DNA from: Candidatus Omnitrophota bacterium
Lineage (GTDB): Bacteria > Omnitrophota > Gorgyraeia > Gygaellales > Profunditerraquicolaceae
Reading direction: 5' to 3'
Assembly (NCBI GenBank): GCA_003598135.1
Contig: QZKA01000011.1
Span: 1 to 55,507, forward strand
Length of the DNA: 55,507 bases
In this document: one piece after another, positions 40,582 to 50,232 of the stretch
Layout: each line of letters begins with the position of its first letter
How positions within the stretch are numbered: position 1 is the first letter of the stretch
The notes under the pieces: model-generated
Databases searched by the model: none
What the model saw: only the letters and a program-made list of their open reading frames with translations
Told to the model about the DNA's origin: nothing
Translations under genes and position numbers: made by a program

Positions 40582-41260
40582 CGGAATATTGGTAGTTAAT
40601 AAGCCCAAGGGTTTGACTTCGCACGACGTGGTGAATAGTGTGCGTAAGGCCCTTAAGATGCGCAGGATAGGCCATGCCGGCACCCTTGATCCTTTGGCTA
40701 CGGGTGTTTTGGTGATATTGGTAGGCGAGTGCACAAAACTGTTCGATCGTTTTCTTACGTTTGACAAGGAATATGTGGCGACCCTGACGCTCGGCTCAAG
40801 GACGACGACTGGTGATAGTGACGGCCAGGTTGTCGAGCAGAGAGATTATTGCGGCGTTACCGAAGAGAAGGTCCTTGGCGTGTTATCTGCGTTCCGGGGA
40901 GAACTGATGCAGGTCCCTCCAATGGTCTCTGCGGTGAGGCATGAAGGCCAGAGGCTATACGTCCTTGCCAGGCAGGGTAAGGAAGTTGAGCGTAAGCCGC
41001 GCAGAGTGCATATCAAAGAATTACGATTGGAACGTTTTAATCTTCCCGATATTCAATTCTACCTCAAATGTTCCCGGGGTACTTATGTGCGCCAACTCGC
41101 CGAAGATATTGCCAGGGAGCTGAACTGTATTGGTTTTGTATCCCAGATAGAGCGCCGGGGAATTGGCCCGTTTAGTATACATGATGCAATTGACCTTACA
41201 GAGGTTGATGAGGCAAAAGTCGTACCTTTCGCAGAGGCCATTCATACACAAGGAGGATAG
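40574..41260 (+). CDS. truB: tRNA pseudouridine-55 synthase TruB
   Basis: A 228-residue pseudouridine synthase. The catalytic aspartate is in 'GHAGTLDPLATGVL'. 'LVVNKPKGLTSHDVVN', 'TLTLGSRTTTGDSDG' and 'SRGTYVRQLAEDIA' are further family motifs. It converts U55 in the T-loop of tRNA. The protein ends near the catalytic domain, with little of the PUA domain some homologues have. It lies between a radical SAM gene and a desulforedoxin gene. Confidence 0.96.
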   Translation: MRNGILVVNKPKGLTSHDVVNSVRKALKMRRIGHAGTLDPLATGVLVILVGECTKLFDRFLTFDKEYVATLTLGSRTTTGDSDGQVVEQRDYCGVTEEKVLGVLSAFRGELMQVPPMVSAVRHEGQRLYVLARQGKEVERKPRRVHIKELRLERFNLPDIQFYLKCSRGTYVRQLAEDIARELNCIGFVSQIERRGIGPFSIHDAIDLTEVDEAKVVPFAEAIHTQGG

Positions 41261-41261
41261 C

Positions 41262-41387
41262 ATGGCAGTAGAAAAGATTGGAGAAAGTTATAGGTGCAGT
41301 GTCTGTGGCAACGAAGTGATCGTGATGAAAGTCGGCGGCGGGACACTGGTTTGTTGCGGCAAGAATATGGATAAAATAGAAGGTTAA
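41262..41387 (+). CDS. Desulforedoxin-like small iron protein
   Basis: A 41-residue protein. 'YRCSVCGNEVIVMKVGGGTL' and 'VCCGKNM' match the FeCys4 site of desulforedoxin (CxxC and CC), including the 'GGGTLVCCG' segment; the length equals free desulforedoxin (~37). AAGGAGG at 41250-41256 fixes the start. It would act as an electron carrier, perhaps to a superoxide or peroxide reductase, none of which is adjacent. A neelaredoxin/SOR domain is absent. Confidence 0.9.
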   Translation: MAVEKIGESYRCSVCGNEVIVMKVGGGTLVCCGKNMDKIEG

Positions 41388-41414
41388 AACACGGGTATTT
41401 TTTAAGGTATTCCC

Positions 41415-41443
41415 TTGTCATAACCAATTCAATCGGGTATACT
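41415..41443 (+). promoter_or_regulatory. Promoter of the response-regulator gene
   Basis: TTGTCA (41415-41420), 17-bp spacer, TATACT (41438-41443). The predicted start is near 41450, only ~9 nt before the ATG. The leader is CCCTTGATAAGGG (41446-41458), an inverted repeat touching the start codon. Confidence 0.65.
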
Positions 41444-41458
41444 ATCCCTTGATAAGGG

Positions 41459-41833
41459 ATGAAGAGAATACTGATTATAGATGACGAGCCTGATATCATC
41501 AGGAAGGCAAAATATGCCCTGGAAGAGGCAGGGTATGATATCTGGCTTGCCCAGGATGGGCTAAGCGGCCTGGATAAACTTAAAAAATTCAAGCCTGATC
41601 TTATCCTGCTTGACCTTGTATTGCCTGATCAGAGCGGTTTCAAGGTTGCTCAGGAAATAAAGTCACGGGATGAATACCGGCATATTCCTATTGTGGCAAT
41701 ATCGCTGAAGAAGGATGAGATAGATAAACACGTAGCAGCCAAGAGCGGTATTGTGGAATATGTTGAAAAACCGATAGATATACAAAGATTGCTGTACTGT
41801 ATTTCAGACATCCTAAAAAGCCAAGAGCCATAA
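41459..41833 (+). CDS. Single-domain response regulator (CheY-like)
   Basis: A 124-residue receiver domain. Acidic pocket 'IDDEPD' (~7-12), phosphoacceptor Asp in 'LILLDLVLP' (~52), Thr/Ser position 'VAISLKK' and the Lys in 'YVEKPID'. There is no output domain. With no adjacent kinase, it may be a phosphorelay or motility element, or a partner of an unlinked kinase. The leader is very short, with no Shine-Dalgarno sequence except GGG in the inverted repeat before the ATG. Confidence 0.92.
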   Translation: MKRILIIDDEPDIIRKAKYALEEAGYDIWLAQDGLSGLDKLKKFKPDLILLDLVLPDQSGFKVAQEIKSRDEYRHIPIVAISLKKDEIDKHVAAKSGIVEYVEKPIDIQRLLYCISDILKSQEP

Positions 41834-41887
41834 AATCCTTCCGCAGTACCCCTGGTAATAGCCCTTTTAGAGTCTTTCCTATTAAGA

Positions 41888-41916
41888 TTGACATAGCCTG
41901 ATTTCTGCTATATAAT
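41888..41916 (+). promoter_or_regulatory. Consensus promoter of lysS
   Basis: TTGACA (41888-41893), exactly 17 bp, TATAAT (41911-41916): a perfect sigma-70 consensus. The predicted start near 41923 lies ~4 nt before the lysS ATG, so the transcript should be leaderless or nearly so. Confidence 0.85.
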
Positions 41917-41926
41917 TAATAAACTT

Positions 41927-43366
41927 ATGGAACTAAATGAGATTATAGCCCAGAGAAGGGCAAAACTTGAGGCGTTGCGAGCTGCTGGTTTTGGATATGG
42001 CGATGCCATGCCATCTCAGCATAGCGATATCGGCAAGGCTTTGGCTGACTTTCAAGAGAACACAAAGCATACCTTTGCCGGCCGCATCATGGCCAAGCGG
42101 CTTCACGGCAAAGCGGGTTTTTTTGATTTGAGAGACTCAACCGGCAAGATCCAGCTTTACCTAAAAAGCGATATTGTGGGAGAGCAGGCGTTTGCGTTGG
42201 CGCAGGAACTCGATGTCGCCGATATTGTTGCGGTAGAGGGGGAACTTTTTAAAACTCACACGCAAGAACCGACCTTAAAAGTGGATAAGCTTTTTGTACT
42301 GGTAAAGGCGCTTAGGCCTCTTCCTGAAAAATGGCACGGGTTGAAAGATATTGAGACGCGCTATCGGCAACGCTATCTGGATCTTCTGGCAAACGAGGAG
42401 GCAAAAAAAGTATTCCTGACGCGTTCAAGGATCATCAGGAGTATAAGGAATTTACTCGATAACAAGGAGTATCAGGAAGTGGAAACTCCGATGATGCATC
42501 CTATAGCCGGCGGCGCTGCAGGCAGGCCTTTTAAGACCCATCATAATGAATACAATATGGATTTATTTTTAAGGATTGCCCCGGAACTGTATCTGAAAAG
42601 GTTATTGGTGGGGGGGATTGAAAAAGTATATGAGATAAACCGTAGCTTCCGCAATGAGGGCGTCTCTACAAAGCATAACCCTGAATTTACGATGCTTGAG
42701 GTGTATGCGGCTTATGCAGATTATGAAAGCATGATGCAGCTGTGCCAGGAATTATTTATTACTTTGGCCAAGGAGCTATTCGCAGAGGCCTGTTTTACCT
42801 ATCAGGGCAAGCGCATAGACCTAAGCCTTCCCTGGCAGAGGGTTTCTTTCGCAACGCTCCTGAAAGAAAAGTTTAATATCGACCCGGAGGATGATGCGGG
42901 CTTGATGCTTAAGAAGCTGCAACAGAAGGGATTTGCGAAAGATAAACAGAAACTCACCCGTTCCCAGGTAACCAAGATTATAGAAGACGTCCTGGAGCAG
43001 GATATGAGCCTTAACCCGACTTTTGTCACCGATTATTATACTGCCTTGTGCCCTTTGGCAAAAACCAAGAAGGACAATCCTTTGCTCTCAGAGCGGTTTG
43101 AGCTTTATATTGCCGGTATGGAGGTTGCGAACGCGTATTCGGAGTTAAACGACCCGCAGGAGCAGAGAAGGCGTTTCCAGGAGGAAATCAGCGACGGAGA
43201 TGCCGATATGCGCACCGTCGATGAGGACTACGTCATTGCCCTTGAACACGGCATGCCTCCGGCAGGAGGGCTGGGCGTAGGGATAGATAGATTAGTTATG
43301 CTTTTTACGGATCAACCCTCTATCAGGGATGCAATACTTTTTCCTTTGCTAAGGCCTTCGGAGTAA
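41927..43366 (+). CDS. lysS: Lysyl-tRNA synthetase, class II
   Basis: A 479-residue class II enzyme. OB-fold anticodon domain (~40-150, 'FAGRIMAKRLHGKAGFFDLRD' in part: 'GKAGFFDLRDSTGKIQLYL'). Motif 2 is 'YEINRSFRNEGVSTKHNPEF' and motif 3 'GLGVGIDRLVMLFTD'. It charges tRNA-Lys. The ATG at 41927 is the only sensible start and stands a few bases from the predicted transcription start. The lol genes follow 8 bp later. Confidence 0.97.
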   Translation: MELNEIIAQRRAKLEALRAAGFGYGDAMPSQHSDIGKALADFQENTKHTFAGRIMAKRLHGKAGFFDLRDSTGKIQLYLKSDIVGEQAFALAQELDVADIVAVEGELFKTHTQEPTLKVDKLFVLVKALRPLPEKWHGLKDIETRYRQRYLDLLANEEAKKVFLTRSRIIRSIRNLLDNKEYQEVETPMMHPIAGGAAGRPFKTHHNEYNMDLFLRIAPELYLKRLLVGGIEKVYEINRSFRNEGVSTKHNPEFTMLEVYAAYADYESMMQLCQELFITLAKELFAEACFTYQGKRIDLSLPWQRVSFATLLKEKFNIDPEDDAGLMLKKLQQKGFAKDKQKLTRSQVTKIIEDVLEQDMSLNPTFVTDYYTALCPLAKTKKDNPLLSERFELYIAGMEVANAYSELNDPQEQRRRFQEEISDGDADMRTVDEDYVIALEHGMPPAGGLGVGIDRLVMLFTDQPSIRDAILFPLLRPSE

Positions 43367-43374
43367 CGACAGAT

Positions 43375-44586
43375 ATGATGTTTGAATTGTGGTTGAGTAG
43401 GTGCTATCTTGCAAACGGCAAGAGAGAAAAGATTATTTCGCTCACCGCGTGTATCTCAATGGTCGGGATAGCGCTGGGTGTGCTGGTCGTGATTGTGGTT
43501 ATCTCCGTGATGAGCGGTTTTGATAAGTATCTTGAGGACAAAATGATTGGTACGAATTCCCATCTTCTCTGGGAGTTCTACGGGGGGACCAACCAGCCGT
43601 ATGCGTTACAGGAGAAACTGAAACAGGTCCCCGGCATTAAGGCGTCTTCGCCTTTTATTGCGGGCCAGGCATTTATGAAAACAGGCGCGCAGGTGCTCAG
43701 CGTCGAGATGAGAGGTATCGACCCACAACTTCAGCCGCAGGTGACAAAAATCAACCAGTATCTTACGAAGGGCACACTTCTCCTGAAGGACAACGAAGTG
43801 GTGCTGGGAGAAGAGCTTGCTTTGAATCTCGGGGTTGGGCTGGGGAATACGATACAGCTCATTTCTCCGGCGACTTTAAAGCCCCAGGAATTCATCGTTA
43901 AAGGCATTTTTAACAGCGGCATGTATCTGTATGACGCAAGCCTTGTATTAACGGACATAAAGAGCGCCCAGAGGTTTTTTGCTGCGGGGGATTACGTTAC
44001 CGGGATAGCTATAAAAGCCGAGGATATCTATAAGGTGGATGCGATTAAGCGCCTGCTCTACAACAGGTTTTATGGCGATTATGAATTCGAGGTGAGGACC
44101 TGGATAGATTCCAACAGAAACTTTTTGCAGGCCCTGCGCCTTGAGAAAATCGTGATGTTCGTGGTGGTAACGATGACCGTGGTTGTTGCAGCCTTCGGGA
44201 TTATCAGCACTTTGATTATGTCGGTGATGAGCAAGGTAAGGGATATAGGCATATTGCGTTCTATAGGCGCAAAGGCCAGGAGCATACTGGCGATATTCCT
44301 TTTTCAGGGGTTAGCCATCGGTATTGCGGGGATTGCCTTCGGCCTTGTCGCAGGCATAAGCCTTTCGCGCTCGCTCAATAAAATAGTGGATTTGATTTCT
44401 TTTTTAATCGGCAAGGACCTGATACCTAAGGATATTTACTATTTTAATAAGATTCCGACGTCTATCAATGTCCATGATATAGGCGTTATTATCATATGTA
44501 CGCTGGCGATTACGTTACTGGCAAGCTTCTATCCGGCGTTCTATGCAACCAGGATAAATGCCACGGATGCCTTGAGGCATGAGTAA
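43375..44586 (+). CDS. Lipoprotein-releasing ABC transporter permease, LolC/LolE family
   Basis: A 403-residue MacB/FtsX-like permease with one N-terminal helix ('ISMVGIALGVLVVIVVISVMS' in part: 'GIALGVLVVIVVISVMSGF'), a large periplasmic domain (~45-255) and three C-terminal helices with 'KVRDIGILRSIGAKARSIL'. With the ATPase downstream it would extract outer-membrane lipoproteins from the inner membrane. One permease only, so it may work as a homodimer (LolF-like) rather than a C/E pair. Confidence 0.9.
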   Translation: MMFELWLSRCYLANGKREKIISLTACISMVGIALGVLVVIVVISVMSGFDKYLEDKMIGTNSHLLWEFYGGTNQPYALQEKLKQVPGIKASSPFIAGQAFMKTGAQVLSVEMRGIDPQLQPQVTKINQYLTKGTLLLKDNEVVLGEELALNLGVGLGNTIQLISPATLKPQEFIVKGIFNSGMYLYDASLVLTDIKSAQRFFAAGDYVTGIAIKAEDIYKVDAIKRLLYNRFYGDYEFEVRTWIDSNRNFLQALRLEKIVMFVVVTMTVVVAAFGIISTLIMSVMSKVRDIGILRSIGAKARSILAIFLFQGLAIGIAGIAFGLVAGISLSRSLNKIVDLISFLIGKDLIPKDIYYFNKIPTSINVHDIGVIIICTLAITLLASFYPAFYATRINATDALRHE

Positions 44587-44591
44587 GTGTT

Positions 44592-45260
44592 ATGCTTTGT
44601 GCTAAGGATATACGCAAGAATTACAAGACCAGCGCCGGTTGTCTTCAGGTACTTAAGAAGATTGACCTTGAGGTCAAGCCGAATGAATTTGTGGCAATTC
44701 AGGGGCCTTCAGGCGCAGGAAAATCAACGCTCTTGCATATCCTGGGCGGTTTGGATATGCCCAGCTGTGGCAGCGTGCATTTTGAAGGTAAAGACGTCTA
44801 CGGTTTATCAGAAAATGAACGTGCTATTTTCAGGAACCGAAACGTCGGGTTCGTTTTTCAGTTTTATCATCTTTTGAGCGAACTGAGCGTCCTTGAGAAC
44901 GTGCTTTTGCCTTCGTTGATCCAGTCATGGTGGGAAAGGAAGCGCGCGCGCATACGTGCGGTGTCCCTTCTTGAGAAGTTGCAATTGACAGAGCGCACGC
45001 ACTACAAGGCGGGTGTTCTGTCCGGAGGAGAAATGCAGCGCGTGGCGATAGCCCGGGCTTTAATTAACGAGCCCAGGCTCCTGTTGTGCGATGAGCCGAC
45101 CGGAAACCTTGATTCTGAAAACGGTAACAGGATATTACAGCTTTTGAGACAATTAAGGCAGGACAATAACGTAACCCTCGTATTGGTTACTCATGACCAA
45201 AATATCTGTATGAGCGCCGATAGGGTGGTACATATAAAGGACGGCGTACTCTTGAATTAA
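44592..45260 (+). CDS. lolD: Lipoprotein-releasing ABC transporter ATPase LolD
   Basis: A 222-residue ABC ATPase. Walker A '[11 protein letters not shown]', Q-loop '[16 protein letters not shown]', signature '[15 protein letters not shown]', Walker B '[12 protein letters not shown]', switch His in 'VLVTHDQ'. The 'FQFYHLLSE' Q-loop is typical of LolD/MacB-type ATPases. Separated from the permease gene by 5 bp. Confidence 0.93.
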   Translation: MLCAKDIRKNYKTSAGCLQVLKKIDLEVKPNEFVAIQGPSGAGKSTLLHILGGLDMPSCGSVHFEGKDVYGLSENERAIFRNRNVGFVFQFYHLLSELSVLENVLLPSLIQSWWERKRARIRAVSLLEKLQLTERTHYKAGVLSGGEMQRVAIARALINEPRLLLCDEPTGNLDSENGNRILQLLRQLRQDNNVTLVLVTHDQNICMSADRVVHIKDGVLLN

Positions 45261-45271
45261 AAGGAGGTACA

Positions 45272-46141
45272 ATGAAGGTCTATATCAACGGTAAATTATA
45301 CGAAAAGGAAAATGCCAAGATCTCGGTGTTTGACCACGGCCTTCTTTACGGAGATGGCGTGTTTGAAGGCATCCGCGTCTATAATCACCTCGTATTTAAA
45401 TTAAAAGAACATATCGAGAGGCTCTATGAGTCCGCTCATAGCATTACGCTGAATATTGCGCTGAACAAGGCAGAGCTGAGCAAGGCAGTGATCGCGACCC
45501 TAAAAGCGAATAATTTAAGCGACGGCTATATAAGGCTAATCGCAACCCGCGGCGAAGGCGATTTAGGCCTTGATCCGCGTAAATGTAAAGGTAAGGGGTC
45601 GGTGATTATCATTACCGATAAGATTACCTTGTATCCTGAGAAATTCTATAAAAACGGCCTTGAGATTATTACGGTGCCTACTGTCAGGAATCTTCCTGAG
45701 GCGCTTAATCCGCAGATTAAGTCACTCAATTATCTTAATAACATCCTGGCAAAGATCGAAGCGGTGAACGCAGGTTTTGATGAGGCGATTATGCTTGATT
45801 CGCTGGGATTTGTGGCCGAGTGCACCGGCGATAATATTTTTATCGTCAAGAAAAACCACCTGTATACCCCGCCTCAATGTATGGGTACCTTGCGCGGCAT
45901 TACTCGCGATACCGTGCTTGAGATTGCCAAACGGGATAAGATTACTGCGCATGAGCACGTGATTACGCGGCATGAGGTATATATTTCGGATGAGTGTTTC
46001 TTAACCGGGACCGCAGCCGAAATTGTTCCGGTGGTCAAAGTAGACGGCCGCACTATCGGTACCGGAAAACCGGGGCCGGTGACATTACATCTCATGAAGA
46101 AGTTCAAAGAGCTGACCAAGAAAGAAGGAGTCAGATATTAG
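45272..46141 (+). CDS. ilvE: Branched-chain amino acid aminotransferase
   Basis: A 289-residue fold-type IV aminotransferase. 'VFDHGLLYGDGVFEGIRVY', the PLP lysine in 'NPQIKSLNYLNNILAKIEA', 'GFVAECTGDNIFIVK' and 'MGTLRGITRDTVLEIA' are diagnostic of the BCAT branch. It transaminates Leu, Ile and Val with 2-oxoglutarate. AAAAGGAGG precedes the start. Not functionally linked to lol or mcs neighbours. Confidence 0.93.
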   Translation: MKVYINGKLYEKENAKISVFDHGLLYGDGVFEGIRVYNHLVFKLKEHIERLYESAHSITLNIALNKAELSKAVIATLKANNLSDGYIRLIATRGEGDLGLDPRKCKGKGSVIIITDKITLYPEKFYKNGLEIITVPTVRNLPEALNPQIKSLNYLNNILAKIEAVNAGFDEAIMLDSLGFVAECTGDNIFIVKKNHLYTPPQCMGTLRGITRDTVLEIAKRDKITAHEHVITRHEVYISDECFLTGTAAEIVPVVKVDGRTIGTGKPGPVTLHLMKKFKELTKKEGVRY

Positions 46142-46190
46142 GTTAAGGCTGAGGTTAAGGCAACCTTCCTTGACCTTAGCCTAGACCTTG
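46141..46190. repeat. Hexamer-repeat hairpin between ilvE and mcsA
   Basis: AGGCTGAGGTTAAGG (46146-46160) pairs with CCTTGACCTTAGCCT (46168-46182) over 15 bp, two of them G-U, with a 7-nt loop. The arms are made of the same AAGGCT/GAGGTT hexamers as at 35163, 38543 and 55486. It begins at the ilvE stop codon. Confidence 0.7.
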
Positions 46191-46213
46191 ACATTTTCTC
46201 AATAGGAGTTGCG

Positions 46214-46747
46214 ATGCTATGCGATGTCTGCGGGAAGAATCCCGCAACCGTACACCTTACTGAAATTATCGACGACCAGATGACTGAGCTGCATCTGTGT
46301 GAGGAGTGCGCCAAGCAGAAGAGCATGCAGATGGAGCAGCAGTTCGGGCTAGCCGATCTTTTGGCCGGACTTGCCGAATTCGAAAAGCCGATTGAGGAAA
46401 AAGAAACGCTTTTATTGAAGTGCCCCAACTGTAAACTGACTTACAAAGATTTTAAAAAAATCGGCCGTCTTGGCTGCAGTGAGTGCTATGAGGCTTTCAG
46501 GAAATATCTCTCACCGCTTTTAAAGAGGATTCACGGTTCAACCGCCCATGCAGGAAAGATGCCGGTCAAGATCGCAAAGACGGCGAAGAAAAGGCTTGAT
46601 CTGCAGGAACTGCGCGTTAAGCTTCAGAAGGCAATAGAGGCGGAACAATTTGAAGAGGCAGCCAAGATCCGCGACCAGATAAAGGCACAGGAGAAGACGC
46701 AAGTGCCGCCGCAACCTGAGGAAGAAAAACACGATGAACCTCAATGA
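46214..46747 (+). CDS. mcsA: McsA, zinc-finger/UVR-domain activator of McsB
   Basis: A 177-residue protein. N-terminal CxxC pairs 'LCDVCGKNPATVHLTEI' and 'LCEECAKQ', a second pair set 'LKCPNCKLTY' and 'LGCSECYEAF', and a C-terminal UVR motif 'KLQKAIEAEQFEEAAKIRDQ'. McsA activates the arginine kinase McsB in Gram-positive bacteria. It overlaps mcsB by 14 bp. No ctsR gene precedes it. Confidence 0.92.
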   Translation: MLCDVCGKNPATVHLTEIIDDQMTELHLCEECAKQKSMQMEQQFGLADLLAGLAEFEKPIEEKETLLLKCPNCKLTYKDFKKIGRLGCSECYEAFRKYLSPLLKRIHGSTAHAGKMPVKIAKTAKKRLDLQELRVKLQKAIEAEQFEEAAKIRDQIKAQEKTQVPPQPEEEKHDEPQ

Positions 46748-47786
46748 CCTTTTGAACCACAGAAGCGAGTGGCTTAAAGGCACGGGTCCGCATTCGGACA
46801 TTGTCATTTCAAGCAGGATACGTCTTGCCCGCAACCTTGCGAGTGCCCCATTTCCGCACTGGTCGAACAAGAAACAGGGCAGGGACGTGCTTGATGCTAT
46901 TGAGCAGGCAGTTGGCAAAATAAACTATTTGAAAGGCACTACTATATTTGAACTGGCTGACCTAGATAGTCTTGACAAGCAATTCCTGGTTGAGCGCCAC
47001 CTGATGTCCTATGGGCACGCGCATAAAACCAACAGCAAGGCGGTGGTAATTGATAACGAAGAGATTGTTTCCCTGATGGTTAACGAAGAGGATCACATAA
47101 GGCTGCAGGTCATGCAGTCGGGTTTCAATCTTTTTGAGGCCTGGAATATCATTAACCGCATAGACGATTGTCTGGCTAAGGAATTGTCCTTTGCCTTTTC
47201 TCTCGATTACGGCTATCTCACCGCCTGTCCCACTAATACGGGGACAGGGATGCGTGGTTCGGTGATGCTGCATTTGCCGGCCCTGGTAATTATCGGCCAG
47301 ATCAAGCAGGTGCTGAACGCGATTTCTAAACTGAGCTTTACCACGCGCGGTCTCTACGGGGAAGGGACCGAAGCGACCGGTAATTTTTTCCAGGTCTCTA
47401 ACCAGGTTTCTTTAGGGCACAGCGAAACGGAGATAATCGAGAATATCAACGGTTTGATCCGTCAGATCATCGAGCAGGAAAACCAGGCGCGCGAGACCTT
47501 GATGTCCAAGAACAAGTCCGTGGTCGAAGATAAAATCAGCCGCAGCTTCGGCATTTTAAAAAACGCACACATTATCAGCAGTCAGGAAACCACAGAACTT
47601 TTGTCGATGGTGAGGCTTGGTATAAGCCTGGGCCTGATTAAGGAGATCGACTCAAGCAGCGTCAACGAACTCTTTATCATTACGCAACCGGCGCATCTGC
47701 AGAAACTGGAGAACAAGAAGCTTTCTTCTCAGGAGCGTGATGTCAAGAGGGCAGAGATAATCCGCGATAAATTGAATAAGCAATAA
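46734..47786 (+). CDS. mcsB: Protein arginine kinase McsB
   Basis: A 350-residue phosphagen kinase-like enzyme. 'VISSRIRLARNLASAPFP', 'PTNTGTGMRGSVMLHLPAL' (catalytic loop with Cys, 'LTACPTNTGTG') and 'GLYGEGTEATGNFFQVSNQ' are diagnostic. McsB phosphorylates arginines in proteins, marking them for ClpC-ClpP. It sits in the order mcsA-mcsB-clpC known from Firmicutes, here in a diderm with LPS and Lol genes. Confidence 0.95.
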   Translation: MNLNDLLNHRSEWLKGTGPHSDIVISSRIRLARNLASAPFPHWSNKKQGRDVLDAIEQAVGKINYLKGTTIFELADLDSLDKQFLVERHLMSYGHAHKTNSKAVVIDNEEIVSLMVNEEDHIRLQVMQSGFNLFEAWNIINRIDDCLAKELSFAFSLDYGYLTACPTNTGTGMRGSVMLHLPALVIIGQIKQVLNAISKLSFTTRGLYGEGTEATGNFFQVSNQVSLGHSETEIIENINGLIRQIIEQENQARETLMSKNKSVVEDKISRSFGILKNAHIISSQETTELLSMVRLGISLGLIKEIDSSSVNELFIITQPAHLQKLENKKLSSQERDVKRAEIIRDKLNKQ

Positions 47787-47814
47787 TAACAACCATAGAA
47801 GGAGAGACAGGGAA

Positions 47815-50232
47815 ATGTTTAATCGATTTACGGAACGGGCAAGAAAAGTCATTATCCTCGCAAAAGAAGAAGCGCGGCGTTTTAATCATGATTATATAGG
47901 GACAGAGCATATCCTGTTGGGGTTGATCCGCGAAGGGGAAGGGGTGGCAGCAGCGGTTTTAGAAAGGCTTGGTCTTTCCCTTGAAAATATTCGCATAGAG
48001 ATAGAGAAGTTGGTGCAGCCCGGACCGACCACGCAGATTATGGGCGATATACCTTTTACTCCTCGTGCCAAAAAAGCCCTTGAACTTGCAGCCGAAGAGG
48101 CGCGGTCTTTGGGCCACAACTACATCGGGACAGAGCATATCCTGCTGGGGTTGATCCGCGAAGAAGAAGGGGTTGCCTACCAGGTGCTTTTGAACTTAGG
48201 GTTAGACGTCAATACGGTACGCAGTAAAATCATGGAAGTGCTTGGTTCTGCATTGCCCGGTTTCGGCCAGGCTGCGCAAGGAAAAACCAAAACTCCTGCG
48301 TTGGATGCGTTCGGTAGAGACCTGACTGCATTGGCCAAAGAAAACAAGCTCGATCCTGTTATTAACCGCAGGAATGAAATTGAAAGGGTTATCCAGATAC
48401 TCAGCCGCCGCACAAAGAATAATCCTGTATTACTGGGAGAGGCAGGTGTGGGAAAGACCGCTATCGTCGAAGGCTTGGCACAGGCGATTATAGTCGGGAA
48501 TGTGCCTGAGGTATTGCGTCATAAGAGGATGATCGTGCTGGATCTGGCGCTTATGGTCGCCGGGACAAAATACCGCGGGCAATTCGAGGAAAGAATCAAG
48601 GCAGTGATGGAGGAGATAAAACGTTCACAGGATGTCATTATCTTTATCGATGAACTGCACACGCTGGTAGGCGCAGGCGCAGCAGAAGGCGCTATTGATG
48701 CCTCTAATATTTTAAAGCCTGCGCTTTCAAGAGGTGAGATGCAATGTATCGGCGCAACTACCCTTGATGAGTACAGAAAGTATATTGAAAAAGATGCGGC
48801 GCTTGAACGGAGATTCCAGACGATCATGGTAGAGCCGCCGTCAGTCGATCAGACAATAGAGATCTTAAAGGGGCTGCGCGATAGATACGAAGCCCATCAC
48901 CGCGTGATTTTTAAAGACGAGGCCCTGGAGTCCGCGGCGAAATTATCCGACCGCTATATTTCCGGCAGGTTTCTGCCTGATAAGGCGATTGACTTAATCG
49001 ATGAGGCCGGCTCAAGGGCACGGTTAAACGTGCTGGTGGTTCCTCCGGAGATTAAAGAGTTGGAGGCTAGAGTAGAGTCTTTGAGGAAGGAAAAAGAGGG
49101 CTACATCAAAGATCAGGATTTCGAAAAAGCGGCGTCGCTGCGCGACCAGGAGCGGATTGCCCGTCAGGAGCTTGATCAACACAACAAGGAATGGTCTCAG
49201 ACAAAAGATAAAATCAGGCCCGAACTTACCTCAGAAGACATTGCCAAGATTGTTGCGCAATGGACAGGCATCCCTATTTTTAGACTTGAAGAGAAGGAGA
49301 GCGAGAAGCTGCTTAAAATCGAAGAGGAGTTGCATAAGCGGGTTGTCGGGCAGAATGAGGCTATTTCAGTTATTGCGCACGCGGTGAGGCGTTCCCGCGC
49401 GGGAATCAAAGATCCTAAAAGGCCGATCGGTTCCTTTATCTTCCTCGGCCCTACCGGCGTCGGTAAAACACTTCTTGCGCGCGTATTGGCTGAGTTTATG
49501 TTTGGCGATGAAGATGCGCTTTTGCAGCTGGATATGTCCGAATACATGGAGAAATTCAATGTGTCCCGTCTTATCGGCGCTCCTCCCGGATATGTCGGCT
49601 ATGAGGAGGGGGGACAGCTCACAGAAAAGGTTAGGCGCAGGCCCTACTCTGTCATTCTGCTCGATGAGATTGAAAAGGCGCATCCGGACGTGTTCAATCT
49701 TTTGCTGCAGGTATTTGAAGACGGAAGGCTCACTGACAGTTTTGCCAGGAAAGTAGATTTCAGAAATACTATTGTCATCATGACCTCTAATGTCGGGGCA
49801 GAACTGATTCGCAAAACCGGGTCCATCGGGTTTAAGAACCAGAAAGAAGAAGTTACCTACCAGGATATGAAAGAGAAGCTACTTGAAGAAGTAAAGCGCA
49901 CCTTCAAGCCGGAATTCTTAAACCGCATTGACGATACCGTGGTGTTTCGGCCGCTGGTGAAAGAAGACCTGCAGCGCATTATTGATATCGAAATGGGGTT
50001 TGTTATCGAAAGGCTCAAAGAGCACGATATCAGCCTTGAGCTTACGCAGGAGGCAAAAGATTTTCTTGTCGAAAAAGGATTTGATCCCGTGTTCGGGGCA
50101 AGGCCTTTAAAAAGGACGATTCAGAGATTCTTAGAGGATCCGTTAGCTTCGGATATCATCTCTAAGCGGTTTAAAGAAAAAACAGTCATAAAAGTAATGC
50201 GTAAAAACGAAGAACTTATATTTGAACAATAA
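47815..50232 (+). CDS. clpC: AAA+ unfoldase ClpC
   Basis: An 805-residue Clp/Hsp100 protein. Two Clp-N repeats (~1-145, '[15 protein letters not shown]' and '[15 protein letters not shown]'), first AAA domain with Walker A '[12 protein letters not shown]' and Walker B '[11 protein letters not shown]', a UVR-bearing middle domain ('[12 protein letters not shown]'), second AAA domain with '[14 protein letters not shown]' and '[14 protein letters not shown]'. ClpC feeds arginine-phosphorylated proteins to ClpP, which is not in the window. AGAAGGAGAGA precedes the start. Confidence 0.97.
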   Translation: MFNRFTERARKVIILAKEEARRFNHDYIGTEHILLGLIREGEGVAAAVLERLGLSLENIRIEIEKLVQPGPTTQIMGDIPFTPRAKKALELAAEEARSLGHNYIGTEHILLGLIREEEGVAYQVLLNLGLDVNTVRSKIMEVLGSALPGFGQAAQGKTKTPALDAFGRDLTALAKENKLDPVINRRNEIERVIQILSRRTKNNPVLLGEAGVGKTAIVEGLAQAIIVGNVPEVLRHKRMIVLDLALMVAGTKYRGQFEERIKAVMEEIKRSQDVIIFIDELHTLVGAGAAEGAIDASNILKPALSRGEMQCIGATTLDEYRKYIEKDAALERRFQTIMVEPPSVDQTIEILKGLRDRYEAHHRVIFKDEALESAAKLSDRYISGRFLPDKAIDLIDEAGSRARLNVLVVPPEIKELEARVESLRKEKEGYIKDQDFEKAASLRDQERIARQELDQHNKEWSQTKDKIRPELTSEDIAKIVAQWTGIPIFRLEEKESEKLLKIEEELHKRVVGQNEAISVIAHAVRRSRAGIKDPKRPIGSFIFLGPTGVGKTLLARVLAEFMFGDEDALLQLDMSEYMEKFNVSRLIGAPPGYVGYEEGGQLTEKVRRRPYSVILLDEIEKAHPDVFNLLLQVFEDGRLTDSFARKVDFRNTIVIMTSNVGAELIRKTGSIGFKNQKEEVTYQDMKEKLLEEVKRTFKPEFLNRIDDTVVFRPLVKEDLQRIIDIEMGFVIERLKEHDISLELTQEAKDFLVEKGFDPVFGARPLKRTIQRFLEDPLASDIISKRFKEKTVIKVMRKNEELIFEQ

